DNA of 33,941 nt from an uncultured Lachnospiraceae bacterium (GTDB taxonomy: Bacteria; Bacillota; Clostridia; Lachnospirales; Anaerotignaceae), in contig CALWRB010000003.1 in assembly GCA_944383855.1 (NCBI GenBank), forward strand, positions 1-33,941. The letters are read 5' to 3'. The notes under the pieces were generated by a model that was not told the DNA's origin, did no database searches, and saw only the letters and a program-made list of their open reading frames with translations. Within the stretch, counting starts at the first letter, position 1, and the number at the start of each line of letters is the position of its first letter. Positions 15,017-22,667 of the stretch are shown piece by piece. The position numbers and the translations under genes were made by a program.

Positions 15017-15352
15017 ATGGACGTATTACAGGCGGCAAAAACGGTACAGGCTGCATTGGAAGATAAATTAGGAGAAGACATCAAAATTCTGGATTTACAG
15101 GGTCTTTCCAACATCGCAGACTATTTTGTGATCGCCAGCGGAAAAAATGTCAATCACCTGCGGGCAATGGCAAATGAAGTGGAACAGAAAATGTACCAAG
15201 CGGGCATTAAACTGCACCACTCGGAAGGATACAGTTCCGGCACATGGATTTTATTGGATTTTGGGCAGGTTCTGGTACACCTGTTCAATAAAGAAGAACG
15301 CAATTTCTACAGTTTGGAACACGTCTGGGGCGACGCCAAATCCGTAGAGTAA
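15017..15352 (+). CDS. rsfS: Ribosome silencing factor RsfS
   Basis: A 111-residue RsfS/Iojap protein. It contains DLQGLSNIADYFVIASGKN, HHSEGYSSGTWILLDFGQVL and VHLFNKEERNFYSLEHVW, which are the family signature. It binds ribosomal protein L14 on the large subunit and blocks subunit joining under starvation. RBS AAGGAGG before ATG 15017, 11 bases after the nadD-yqeK stop. Last gene of its operon. Confidence 0.96.
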   Translation: MDVLQAAKTVQAALEDKLGEDIKILDLQGLSNIADYFVIASGKNVNHLRAMANEVEQKMYQAGIKLHHSEGYSSGTWILLDFGQVLVHLFNKEERNFYSLEHVWGDAKSVE

Positions 15353-15383
15353 AATACACTGCCCTATTTTTAGGATACTGCCA

Positions 15384-15423
15384 CCGCAGAAAACGATTTT
15401 CGCCGTTTTTTCTGCGGTTTTTT
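15384..15423 (+). terminator. Terminator after rsfS
   Basis: Stem CCGCAGAAAA / TTTTCTGCGG with an inner CG pair and a six-T run. Confidence 0.88.
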
Positions 15424-15541
15424 AAATTTAGGAGAATTGTAAGGGTTTTGTTCCTTTCTTTTTCATTTTTTCTGCTATGCTGTTTTTAAGCATAAGAGCA
15501 AAAAACAAAGAAAAAAGCAAAAAAGAAAGGAGGCTGCCCCT

Positions 15542-16156
15542 ATGCGTTTATTTTTACAGTTCGCAGATAACTTTTGGACGGATATGTACTTATATCTGCC
15601 GCTTGTATGTATGCTGACCGCCCTGTTGCAGTATGCCGTAGAAAAAGGGTCTTCGGAACCGCTGCGCCGCATCGGCGGCTGTCTGTTTTCGTGCTATATT
15701 TTGGCGGTACTTTGGGTCACAGGTGTTCCGGTATGGAATCAGATCTCATTTGAACCCACTTTACAACTAATTCCTTTCGCAGATGTGTTCCTCGCACCGG
15801 AGCAATATGTTCTGAATATACTGCTGTTCGTTCCCTTCGGGTTTTTCCTGCCGCTTTTATGGAAAAGATACCGCAGTCTAAACAAAATCGCGACCGCAGG
15901 TTTTCTCTTTTCCTGCGCGATCGAAACAGCGCAGCTGTTTGCACCCAGAATCACCGACGTAGATGACTTGATGATGAATACTGCAGGCGCCGTTTTGGGC
16001 TATCTGCTGCTTTTGAATGTATATCAGCTGCGCCCGGGAATTCGTCGTTACCTTGTATCCTTCAGTGCGCAGGGCAATACCGCAAGATGCCGCATCACGG
16101 CGGAAGCTGCTGCTTACACCGCTTTTGTGTGGCTGATGCTGTTTTTTCTTTTTTAA
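15542..16156 (+). CDS. VanZ-like family membrane protein
   Basis: A 204-residue membrane protein with about five helices. VanZ family signatures: NILLFVPFGFFLPLLWK and the segment with E and Q in helix 4, CAIETAQLFAPRITDVDDLM, followed by NTAGAVLGYLL. VanZ gives low-level teicoplanin resistance in enterococci, but most homologues like this have no shown role. RBS AGGAGG lies about 7 bases before ATG 15542. Single-gene unit closed by a long terminator. No van cluster nearby. Confidence 0.88.
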   Translation: MRLFLQFADNFWTDMYLYLPLVCMLTALLQYAVEKGSSEPLRRIGGCLFSCYILAVLWVTGVPVWNQISFEPTLQLIPFADVFLAPEQYVLNILLFVPFGFFLPLLWKRYRSLNKIATAGFLFSCAIETAQLFAPRITDVDDLMMNTAGAVLGYLLLLNVYQLRPGIRRYLVSFSAQGNTARCRITAEAAAYTAFVWLMLFFLF

Positions 16157-16164
16157 ACACAGAG

Positions 16165-16228
16165 AAACTAAAAAAACAAGGATATGGTTTTTTCATCAGA
16201 AAACCACGTTCCTTGTTTTTTTTAGTTT
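16165..16228. terminator. Bidirectional terminator between the VanZ-like gene and exoA
   Basis: Outer stem AAACTAAAAAAACAAGGA with its near-perfect complement at 16210-16228, plus an inner GGTTTT/AAAACC hairpin. The right arm reaches the exoA stop codon, so it serves both convergent genes. Confidence 0.82.
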
Positions 16229-16982
16229 ACAGCTTAATATCCAATTCCACCGGGCAATGGTCCGAACCCATGACCTGACTGTGTATCTTCGCATCTTCGA
16301 TCGCATCGGCAAGACGTTTTGACACCACAAAATAATCGATCCGCCACCCCGCGTTGTTTTTTCTTGCCTGGAAGCGATAGCTCCACCAAGAATATGCCCC
16401 TGTTGCATCGGGATACAAATGACGGAACGTATCCACAAATCCCGCTTCCAACAATTCCGTGAATTTTCCGCGTTCCTCATCGGTAAATCCCGGATTTCTG
16501 CGATTGGTCGAAGGATTTTTCAAATCGATCTCCTGATGCGCCACATTCAGATCACCGCAGACGATCACCGGTTTTTTCTGATCCAACGCAAGAAGGTAAT
16601 CTCGAAAGGCGTCCTCCCACTGCATACGATAGGCAAGTCTTGCATTTTCCTGCTGCGAGTTAGGTGTATAGACTGTCACATGGTAAAAATTCTCAAATTC
16701 CAGTGTGATGACTCTGCCTTCTTTATCATGCTCCTCCTGCCCGATGCCATAAGTCACTGCCAAAGGCTCCTGTTTGGTAAACACCGCTACCCCGGAATAG
16801 CCTTTTCTTTCGGCATAATTCCAGTAGTTGTAATACCCCTTCATATCCAGATCGATCTGCCCCTGCTGCAGCTTCGTTTCCTGCAGAGAGAAAATATCAG
16901 CGTCCGTTGCATAAAAATAGTCCATAAATCCCTTTCCCACAGCTGCGCGCAGACCGTTTACATTCCAAGAAATCAGTTTCAT
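16227..16982 (-). CDS. exoA: Exodeoxyribonuclease III (ExoA/XthA)
   Basis: A 251-residue AP endonuclease / 3'-5' exonuclease of the EEP superfamily, acting in base excision repair. Catalytic motifs: MKLISWNVNGLRA, LQETKLQ (metal-binding Glu), YTPNSQ, CGDLNVAH (Asp-x-Asn), GWRIDYF and GSDHCPVELDI (Asp-His). Full length for the family. AGGAGGAG site before ATG 16982. Confidence 0.96.
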   Translation of the reverse strand: MKLISWNVNGLRAAVGKGFMDYFYATDADIFSLQETKLQQGQIDLDMKGYYNYWNYAERKGYSGVAVFTKQEPLAVTYGIGQEEHDKEGRVITLEFENFYHVTVYTPNSQQENARLAYRMQWEDAFRDYLLALDQKKPVIVCGDLNVAHQEIDLKNPSTNRRNPGFTDEERGKFTELLEAGFVDTFRHLYPDATGAYSWWSYRFQARKNNAGWRIDYFVVSKRLADAIEDAKIHSQVMGSDHCPVELDIKL

Positions 16983-17008
16983 GCGGTTTTTCTCCTCCTT
17001 TTTTGTTC

Positions 17009-17037
17009 AGTATAACAAATATTCTCGTAAAACGCAA
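17009..17037 (-). promoter_or_regulatory. Promoter of exoA
   Basis: Minus-strand TTGCGT, 17 bases, then extended minus-10 TGTTATACT (hexamer at 17014-17009). Confidence 0.55.
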
Positions 17038-17079
17038 AACAAGTTCTGCCTGTCATATAAGTGATAAGCAGTGCTTTAC

Positions 17080-17108
17080 TTGTTTCTTTTGACGAAATAT
17101 AGTAGAAT
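17080..17108 (+). promoter_or_regulatory. Possible promoter of the nitrilase-family gene
   Basis: TTGTTT (17080-17085), 17 bases, TAGAAT (17103-17108). Start near 17115, about 70 bases before the ATG, so the transcript would include the terminator-like hairpin at 17136-17167. Confidence 0.4.
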
Positions 17109-17135
17109 AAAAACAATTTATGGGTTATAAATCGC

Positions 17136-17167
17136 ATCGGTTTTACCGCACCGATTTTTGTTTTTTT
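17136..17167 (+). terminator. Terminator-like hairpin in the leader of the nitrilase-family gene
   Basis: Stem ATCGGT / ACCGAT with an 8-base loop, directly followed by TTTTGTTTTTTT and, within 3 bases, the ribosome site of the downstream gene. No gene ends upstream on this strand, so it may be an attenuator or the end of a short RNA. Confidence 0.42.
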
Positions 17168-17186
17168 AGAGAGGGTGTTGTTCATT

Positions 17187-17984
17187 ATGCGCATTGGGAT
17201 CGGACAAATCGACATGGGATTTGAGGAAAAAGAAAAAGCAATGGCAGTTTGTCATCAAACCGTTTTGGAGGCAAAAGCCGCAGAGGTTGATTTTTTGATT
17301 TTTCCCGAAATGACACTGACCGGCTTTACCATGTCACCGGAAACACAGGGTGAAACCGAAGAAAACTCACCCACCATCGCGTTTTTTCGCCAAGAAGCCA
17401 CCACTTACGATATGACCATCGGCTTTGGCATGGCAGTCGCCAAAGAACCCTCTGCGGAAAACCACTGTATCATCATCGATCCTAAAGGCAATATCATTGC
17501 CGATTACGCAAAAATACACCCCTTCTCTTTGGGTACCGAAACGCAGCATTACTCCGGCGGCTGCCATATGACTTCCTGCAAAGTCTGCGGTGTGCCGGTC
17601 ACTCCGTTTATTTGTTATGATCTGCGTTTCCCGGAGGTTTTTCAAGCCGCTTCCAAAGAAAGTAAGCTGATCACTGTCATCGCAAACTGGCCTACCCCCA
17701 GACGTGCGCATTGGATCACACTTTTGCAGGCAAGAGCGATTGAAAATCAATGCTTTATCGTAGGTGTCAACCGCACAGGAAAAGGCGGCGGGTTGCACTA
17801 CTGCGGCGACAGTATGGTGATCTCTCCCTACGGCGAAGTTTTGGCGCGTGTGGCATCGGGAAGCGGTTTTACAACGGTAGATATCGATGTATCCGAAGCG
17901 GACCGTTACCGCAAAGAATTCCCTCTCAAATCCGACCGAAAACCGAATTTCTATCAGCGTCTGTATGCGCCCAAAAATATCTGA
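17187..17984 (+). CDS. Carbon-nitrogen hydrolase (nitrilase superfamily, omega-amidase-like)
   Basis: A 265-residue amidase of the nitrilase superfamily. Catalytic triad visible: Glu in LIFPEMTLTGF, Lys in YAKIHPFSLG, Cys in PFICYDLRFPEVF. The pattern FSLGTE...HYSGG resembles YafV/Nit2-type omega-amidases, which hydrolyse alpha-ketoglutaramate and related amides; the exact substrate is inference. Start 17187 (MRIGIGQID) is chosen over the GTG at 17175, which lies inside the ribosome site GAGAGGGTG. A terminator follows 15 bases downstream. Confidence 0.9.
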   Translation: MRIGIGQIDMGFEEKEKAMAVCHQTVLEAKAAEVDFLIFPEMTLTGFTMSPETQGETEENSPTIAFFRQEATTYDMTIGFGMAVAKEPSAENHCIIIDPKGNIIADYAKIHPFSLGTETQHYSGGCHMTSCKVCGVPVTPFICYDLRFPEVFQAASKESKLITVIANWPTPRRAHWITLLQARAIENQCFIVGVNRTGKGGGLHYCGDSMVISPYGEVLARVASGSGFTTVDIDVSEADRYRKEFPLKSDRKPNFYQRLYAPKNI

Positions 17985-17999
17985 TACCAAACAAAAAAA

Positions 18000-18025
18000 A
18001 AGATCCTATCGTAAGGGTCTTTTTT
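18000..18025 (+). terminator. Terminator of the nitrilase-family gene
   Basis: Stem AAGATCCT / AGGGTCTT (one G-U pair), 6-base loop, T run. Confidence 0.75.
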
Positions 18026-18401
18026 ATTTATCCTCGGTATTCTGTTTTTCTTCCATTTCCATTTGCAGCCATGCCAAAATCAACCCAACGATTTTTTCCT
18101 GCTGCAGTGCGCTTAAGGGCATATGCATCGGAACGCGATACCATTTTTGCAGACATTTTCGACAGCAGCAGGCAGTGGCATGCTGTGCGATAAAAACAGG
18201 GTGTCCTCTCATCGGAGTTTGTTTTCCGTCATGCAGCGGTTCTGCCGGCGACAGCCGCTCTGCCACAAAACGTACGGCATGGGTGCGTATCGTTTCCATT
18301 CCGACTTTTCGGATATAAGCTTTGTCTGCCTCCGAAAGGTAAAATCTGCTGCGAAAACGGGATCTGCTCAATTTTTCCAATGCTTGTTTTCTGGTTTGCA
18401 T
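18024..18401 (-). CDS. DUF4186 family protein
   Basis: A 125-residue protein with the strong DUF4186 pattern: LSRSRFRSRFYLSEADKAYI, GMETIRTHAVRFV, DGKQTPMRGHPVFIAQHATA and CCCRKCLQKWYRVP. The conserved H-P-V-F-I-A-Q-H-A-T-A-x-C-C-x-x-C segment could bind a metal through His and Cys, which is inference. Start 18401 (ATG, 10 bases after AGAAGG) preferred over a TTG two codons upstream. Convergent with the preceding amidase gene and using the far side of its terminator region. The function is not known. Confidence 0.85.
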   Translation of the reverse strand: MQTRKQALEKLSRSRFRSRFYLSEADKAYIRKVGMETIRTHAVRFVAERLSPAEPLHDGKQTPMRGHPVFIAQHATACCCRKCLQKWYRVPMHMPLSALQQEKIVGLILAWLQMEMEEKQNTEDK

Positions 18402-18496
18402 TCTCAAAACGCCTTCTTATTTTTACAGGAATCTTTTCTCCTTATATTTTTTTTTTTTATTCCCCTACACTGTTGCCTGCGCAAGTCAAGGCATGA

Positions 18497-18525
18497 TTGA
18501 CAAAAGCGCCTATCTGCCCTAAACT
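18497..18525 (+). promoter_or_regulatory. Promoter of the DUF4430-ECF pair
   Basis: TTGACA (18497-18502), 17 bases, TAAACT (18520-18525); start near 18532. No riboswitch fits in the 25-base leader, so cobalamin riboswitch control at this site can be excluded. Confidence 0.68.
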
Positions 18526-18557
18526 AAGGACAGACTATTTGAATCGGAGTGAAGAAA

Positions 18558-18953
18558 ATGATTTCTAAGAAAAAAAATATAATTTTGACCTGCCTTCTGG
18601 TAGCGGTCTGTATCATAGTCGCCGTAATATTTTTCCAGACACGCCCTTCTGCCGAGCAAGGGCAAAAGAATGTTGCTATTCTCGTTATACACGGCGATGG
18701 CAGTGAGAACACCTTTTCCTATACCACCGATGCACAATATCTGAGTGAACTTCTGACAGAAGAAAAACTTGCTGAAGGCACCGGCAGCGCTTACGGCATG
18801 TTCATCACGACAGTCGACGGAGAAACTGCAGATGAAAGCAAACAACAATGGTGGTGCATCACACAAAACGGTGAAATGCTCAATACCGGAGCCGACCAGA
18901 CACCTATTTCCGATGGCGAACAATATGAACTGACGTTGAAAGAAGGATACTGA
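18558..18953 (+). CDS. DUF4430 (transcobalamin-like) membrane-anchored protein
   Basis: A 131-residue protein: basic head and one N-terminal membrane anchor (ILTCLLVAVCIIVAVIFF, about residues 9-26), then an extracellular DUF4430 domain. Family features: VDGETADESKQQWWCITQNG (the W-W-C-x-x-x-N-G segment) and ISDGEQYELTLK. DUF4430 resembles the C-terminal domain of transcobalamin/intrinsic factor and often sits beside an ECF transporter S component, so it is thought to present a ligand. Start 18558 has GGAG 8 bases upstream; GTG at 18549 overlaps that site. No lipobox cysteine: it is an uncleaved anchor rather than a lipoprotein. Confidence 0.85.
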   Translation: MISKKKNIILTCLLVAVCIIVAVIFFQTRPSAEQGQKNVAILVIHGDGSENTFSYTTDAQYLSELLTEEKLAEGTGSAYGMFITTVDGETADESKQQWWCITQNGEMLNTGADQTPISDGEQYELTLKEGY

Positions 18954-18954
18954 T

Positions 18955-19446
18955 TTGAACCGCCTTACCGCAAAAGAGATCACACAAATGGCAATGCTCA
19001 GTGCCATTTTGCTGATCGTTCAGGTTGCTTTAGCATTTTTACCCAATATAGAATTGATCTCTTTGCTGATTATTCTCTATAGCCTTCAACTTGGGAAAAA
19101 AGTCTTTCCTGTCATCTATGTTTTTGTGCTGTTGGAAGGTTTTCTATACGGTTTTGACATTTGGTGGTTCAGTTATCTCTATGTCTGGAGCCTGCTTGCA
19201 CTCTTTGCTTTGTTATGTAAAAAGCAGACTTCCGTTTGGTTTTGGAGCATATTTTCCGGATTTTTCGGTCTGTTTTTCGGCGCGCTCTGCTCCCTGCCCT
19301 ATTTTGCGATCGGCGGCGTTTCCGCAGCAGTCGCCTACTGGACTGCCGGGTTGGGGTTCGATCTGATCCACTGCGTGGGCAATGTGACAGTCTGTTTTGC
19401 CCTGTTTCGTCCTTTACGGTATCTGCTGCAACGTTTTTGCATTTGA
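18955..19446 (+). CDS. ECF transporter S component (substrate unknown)
   Basis: A 163-residue membrane protein with five to six helices. The opening LTAKEITQMAMLSAILLIVQ is typical of ECF S components, with the A-x-x-x-A-like helix that docks on the T component. It starts with TTG at 18955, one base after the DUF4430 stop, with AAGGAT as ribosome site. No EcfA/EcfT genes in the window, so it must use a shared energising module elsewhere (group II). The DUF4430 partner makes a cobalamin-related or cofactor ligand plausible, unproven. Confidence 0.8.
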   Translation: MNRLTAKEITQMAMLSAILLIVQVALAFLPNIELISLLIILYSLQLGKKVFPVIYVFVLLEGFLYGFDIWWFSYLYVWSLLALFALLCKKQTSVWFWSIFSGFFGLFFGALCSLPYFAIGGVSAAVAYWTAGLGFDLIHCVGNVTVCFALFRPLRYLLQRFCI

Positions 19447-19460
19447 TTTTAGAACAAAGA

Positions 19461-19499
19461 AAACCCGTCTGTTTTGCCGATGCAAACAGACGGGTTTTT
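19461..19499. terminator. Bidirectional terminator between the ECF gene and the radical SAM gene
   Basis: Stem AAACCCGTCTGTTT(T)GC / GCAAACAGACGGGTTT with a CGAT loop and a T run; serves both convergent genes. Confidence 0.9.
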
Positions 19500-19500
19500 T

Positions 19501-21258
19501 TCAATTCTTCTTTTTTGCGCCTTCTGCCGCCATACGATGTATCTGTTCTTCTGAAAAAACAGTATATGCCGCGTTCTGCAATAGATCTCTCTTACCATAA
19601 TCAAAGAGCACCGCTTCTTTCTTTCCTCCATGCAAAAAACGCTCCAAATGTGTTTGACGCATTGCTTCACGTCTATCCGCATAATGCGGAAGAAAGTCTG
19701 TCAGAAACGATGTGGCATGGTACAGATCGTTGACCGTCTGCTGCCACTTTGTATCCTGCGGCTGTATGAGCCATTGCGGCAGTTTTTTTGGCTTTTCATA
19801 TAACAGTAAGTCAAATTTCAAAAGCTGCTCCAATGTTTCTTGATCCACCTTCTCCGCTTTCAGTGCAAATGTATGCAGCGCATCGTAAACGCCTAATTTC
19901 GGCAAAGGACGGTAATGATTGCCTGCCGCCACCCAATCTTCTGACAGTGCCTCAAAAAAAGCGAAAGGACTATCATATAACGGCACCAAATATGCCAGCG
20001 TATGCAAAAATCTGCCGCTATTATAATAAGTTTCCACCATTTCCTCAATATACTTCAGGCGGATCGTATCAGAAAACGGCAGCTCATGCGTGCTCAACAC
20101 CTCATAAGGCGCACGGTCACGATAAGAAATCGCATACTCCTTCTGACGTTGGTAGAGCATAGAGCCTTTCAATACCTTCAAAAATCCTAACTGTAACTGT
20201 TCCGGCTGTAATGCATACACATCATTAAAAGAGCGGGCAAAAGAAGCGTAATCTTCATACGGCAGTCCCGCAATCAAGTCCAGATGCTGGTGAATATTAT
20301 CGCCTGCCTTGATCTGGCGCACAACCTGTGCCAATGATGCAAAATCCACATTCCGATCAATGGCGCGGATCGTTTCGGGATTGGTTGACTGCACACCGAT
20401 CTCAAACTGGAAAAGCCCTTTTCGCACTGTTTTTAAAAAATCGATCGTTTCCTGATCGATCAGGTCCGCCGTGATTTCAAAATGAAAATTGGTCACCCCG
20501 TTATCATGTGTATGCAAATACCGCCAAATTGCCATGGCATGACTTTTTTTACAGTTAAAGGTACGGTCGATAAACTTGACCTGTTTGACATTTGCGTCTA
20601 AAAATTTCTGCAACTCCGGCAAAACCTTTTCTAACGGCGCAAACCGTACTCCCTGCTCCACGGAAGAAAGACAGTACCCACAATGATACGGACAACCTCG
20701 TGAAGATTCGTAATAAATGATCTGATTTTCCACATCTGAAAAATCGTCCTCATACGGAAAAGGCAGCAGCGACAAATCTAACGGCGGCTGCATAGCGGTG
20801 GAAAAAATCTCCCCATTTTTCCGAAAAGTCAAACTGCCGATCTGCTCTAAGCTTTGCGGCACGCCTGTATCCCAGTGCTCCAAAAGCGCTTTCATCACCA
20901 GTTCACCTTCTCCGCGCATGATAAGATCTACCGCAGGATTGTCCCGCAAAAACGCTTCACTTTCGTAACTGACTTCAGGACCCCCAAAACCTATCACACA
21001 TTGCGGCATTACTTTTTTCAACAGCACAGACAATTCCCGCAGCATTTCCACATTCCATAAATAACAGGAAAACAGTACGACATCGGGCTTACGCTGAAAC
21101 AATTCTTCCAGTATATAATCTAACCTCTGGTTGATGGTAAATTCAATCGCTTCCAGATCATGCCTCTCTGCATTCTTTTGGAATTTCGTCAAATACCGCA
21201 GCGCCAAACTGGAGTGAATGTATTTTGCATTCAGCGCCGCCAAAATCACTTTTTTCAT
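19501..21258 (-). CDS. B12-binding domain radical SAM protein (DUF4080)
   Basis: A 585-residue protein in three parts: an N-terminal cobalamin-binding Rossmann domain (about 1-140; FSCYLWNVEMLREL and IGFGGPEVS are typical although the full D-x-H-x-x-G is not seen), a radical SAM core (about 170-400) with the iron-sulphur motif CPYHCGYCLSS, and a C-terminal DUF4080 domain. The start is 21258 (MKKVILAALNAKYIHSSLAL), after GAGG; the N-terminal NAKYIH-H/S motif is the family norm and the 43 residues possible upstream are not. Members are common in Clostridia but no reaction is assigned; a methyl transfer or related radical step is inference from the B12 domain. Confidence 0.9.
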   Translation of the reverse strand: MKKVILAALNAKYIHSSLALRYLTKFQKNAERHDLEAIEFTINQRLDYILEELFQRKPDVVLFSCYLWNVEMLRELSVLLKKVMPQCVIGFGGPEVSYESEAFLRDNPAVDLIMRGEGELVMKALLEHWDTGVPQSLEQIGSLTFRKNGEIFSTAMQPPLDLSLLPFPYEDDFSDVENQIIYYESSRGCPYHCGYCLSSVEQGVRFAPLEKVLPELQKFLDANVKQVKFIDRTFNCKKSHAMAIWRYLHTHDNGVTNFHFEITADLIDQETIDFLKTVRKGLFQFEIGVQSTNPETIRAIDRNVDFASLAQVVRQIKAGDNIHQHLDLIAGLPYEDYASFARSFNDVYALQPEQLQLGFLKVLKGSMLYQRQKEYAISYRDRAPYEVLSTHELPFSDTIRLKYIEEMVETYYNSGRFLHTLAYLVPLYDSPFAFFEALSEDWVAAGNHYRPLPKLGVYDALHTFALKAEKVDQETLEQLLKFDLLLYEKPKKLPQWLIQPQDTKWQQTVNDLYHATSFLTDFLPHYADRREAMRQTHLERFLHGGKKEAVLFDYGKRDLLQNAAYTVFSEEQIHRMAAEGAKKKN

Positions 21259-21292
21259 GGTATGCCTCTTTTCCTTTGACAAATATAACCTT

Positions 21293-21321
21293 ATTTTATG
21301 CCAAAGCGCAAAAGAAGGCAA
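21293..21321 (-). promoter_or_regulatory. Promoter of the radical SAM gene
   Basis: Minus-strand TTGCCT, 17 bases, TAAAAT (21298-21293); start near 21286, 28 bases before the ATG. Upstream of it, 21322-21509 holds no convincing gene, only a GTGCGG-x5-CCGCAC type hairpin near 21412-21430. Confidence 0.55.
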
Positions 21322-21509
21322 ATAAAAATATTGCAAATGCACCCTATTATGAACCGAACGAAAAAAGCAGCGCGACAGAGAAGCCAAACCATGTAGAAAT
21401 CAACAAAACTCCGTGCGGTTTTTCCCGCACCCGTCAGCTTTTTACCGTTTGCTTCCCCGTCACACTGCTTTGAGGTCATAGTTTCAAATTTTATACTGCT
21501 TTTGCAGTT

Positions 21510-22493
21510 TTATTTCAGATATTCCCGCAAAAACTGCTCTATTTGATCAAAAGGAATTGCATTTTTTCCGCCGCCGTCATACAGATCCGTATGCACAGTA
21601 TCCGCAAGGATCATCAATTCTTTATTTTCAGGGCAAGGATTCTGCAGCATCATTTTCTCATACGCATCCCGGCTGAAATAACAGGAATGCGCCTTTTCGC
21701 CGTGGATCATCAAAACCGCACTGCGGATCTCATTGCTGTAGCATAACAAAGGCTGATTCAAAAACGACATGCACCCCGTTACATTCCAGCCTTCGTTAGA
21801 GTTTAAAGAACGCGCGTGATACCCTCTTTGCGTTTTATAGTAATCATAATAATCCTTGACAAAAAACGGTACGTCCTGCGGCAAAGGATCCACCACACCG
21901 CCGGCACGCAGATAGCTTCCTGCAAGATAGTCCTTCGTTCTTTGTGCATTTAACGCTTTGCGTTTTTCGTAACGCTGAGTCTCACTGTCCTCAGAATCAA
22001 AATACCCATTCGCATTGACTCTACTCATATCATACATAGTTGCTGTCACGGTTGCTTTGATACGCGTATCCAAAGCCGCCGCATTCAGCGCCAGACCGCC
22101 CCAGCCGCAAATACCAATAATTCCGATTTTTTCCGGGTCTACATTTTCCTGCACGGATAAGAAATCAACCGCCGCCTGAAAATCTTCTGTATTGATATCC
22201 GGAGAAGCCATATATCTGGGTTCTCCTCCGCTTTCCCCCGTAAAAGAGGGGTCAAACGCTATCGTCAAAAAGCCACGTTCCGCCAATGTTTGCGCATACA
22301 ATCCGGAAGCCTGCTCTTTTACCGCACCGAACGGTCCACAGACTGCGACAGCAGCAAGCTTTCCTTCTGCCTGTTTGGGCTCATATAGATCTGCTGCCAA
22401 TGTGATGCCGTATCGGTTCTGAAATGTAACTTTTCGATGATATACTTTGTCACTTTTCGGAAACACCTTATCCCATGATTGCTTCTGTTCCAT
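21510..22493 (-). CDS. Alpha/beta hydrolase (YcjY/dienelactone-hydrolase-like)
   Basis: A 327-residue soluble alpha/beta hydrolase. Nucleophile elbow GIIGICGWGGLALNAA has cysteine rather than serine at the nucleophile position, which recurs in this subfamily and in dienelactone hydrolase. Probable catalytic acid in MLIHGEKAHSCYFSRDAYE and histidine in ILADTVHTDLYD. N-terminal half: GITLAADLYEPKQAEGKLAA. RBS AAAGGTGG before ATG 22493. It follows the redox operon after a 174-base gap on the same strand and may be part of that regulon. Substrate unknown. Confidence 0.85.
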   Translation of the reverse strand: MEQKQSWDKVFPKSDKVYHRKVTFQNRYGITLAADLYEPKQAEGKLAAVAVCGPFGAVKEQASGLYAQTLAERGFLTIAFDPSFTGESGGEPRYMASPDINTEDFQAAVDFLSVQENVDPEKIGIIGICGWGGLALNAAALDTRIKATVTATMYDMSRVNANGYFDSEDSETQRYEKRKALNAQRTKDYLAGSYLRAGGVVDPLPQDVPFFVKDYYDYYKTQRGYHARSLNSNEGWNVTGCMSFLNQPLLCYSNEIRSAVLMIHGEKAHSCYFSRDAYEKMMLQNPCPENKELMILADTVHTDLYDGGGKNAIPFDQIEQFLREYLK

Positions 22494-22667
22494 AGCTTAT
22501 ACCACCTTTCCGATTTTCTTCTCATATCCCACAAAAAATCCGTTTGACTGTATTCGCTTATCGTTACCAAAGCTGCTGTCGCTTCCGCTATTTACCGCCT
22601 AAAGCGCCTTCCTGCAAAACTTCTGCAAAATAGCGCCGTCTACGCCTGCAAACGCTTTTGCCGCACT
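22494..22667. other. Intergenic stretch with a protein-like but startless frame
   Basis: The gap between the FMN reductase and hydrolase genes is not AT-rich. On the minus strand a frame ending at about 22497 reads as a plausible protein tail (NGFFVGYEKKIGKVV), but it is closed by a TAG about 34 codons upstream and has no start. It could be a gene remnant or a dispersed repeat. Confidence 0.3.

Noticed and set aside
18420..18548. Cobalamin riboswitch before the DUF4430/ECF pair
   Set aside because: The leader after the TTGACA-N17-TAAACT promoter is only about 25 bases.
21225..21479. Small frames on both strands between the radical SAM and hydrolase genes
   Set aside because: No ribosome site on either strand, and the minus frame overlaps the radical SAM promoter.
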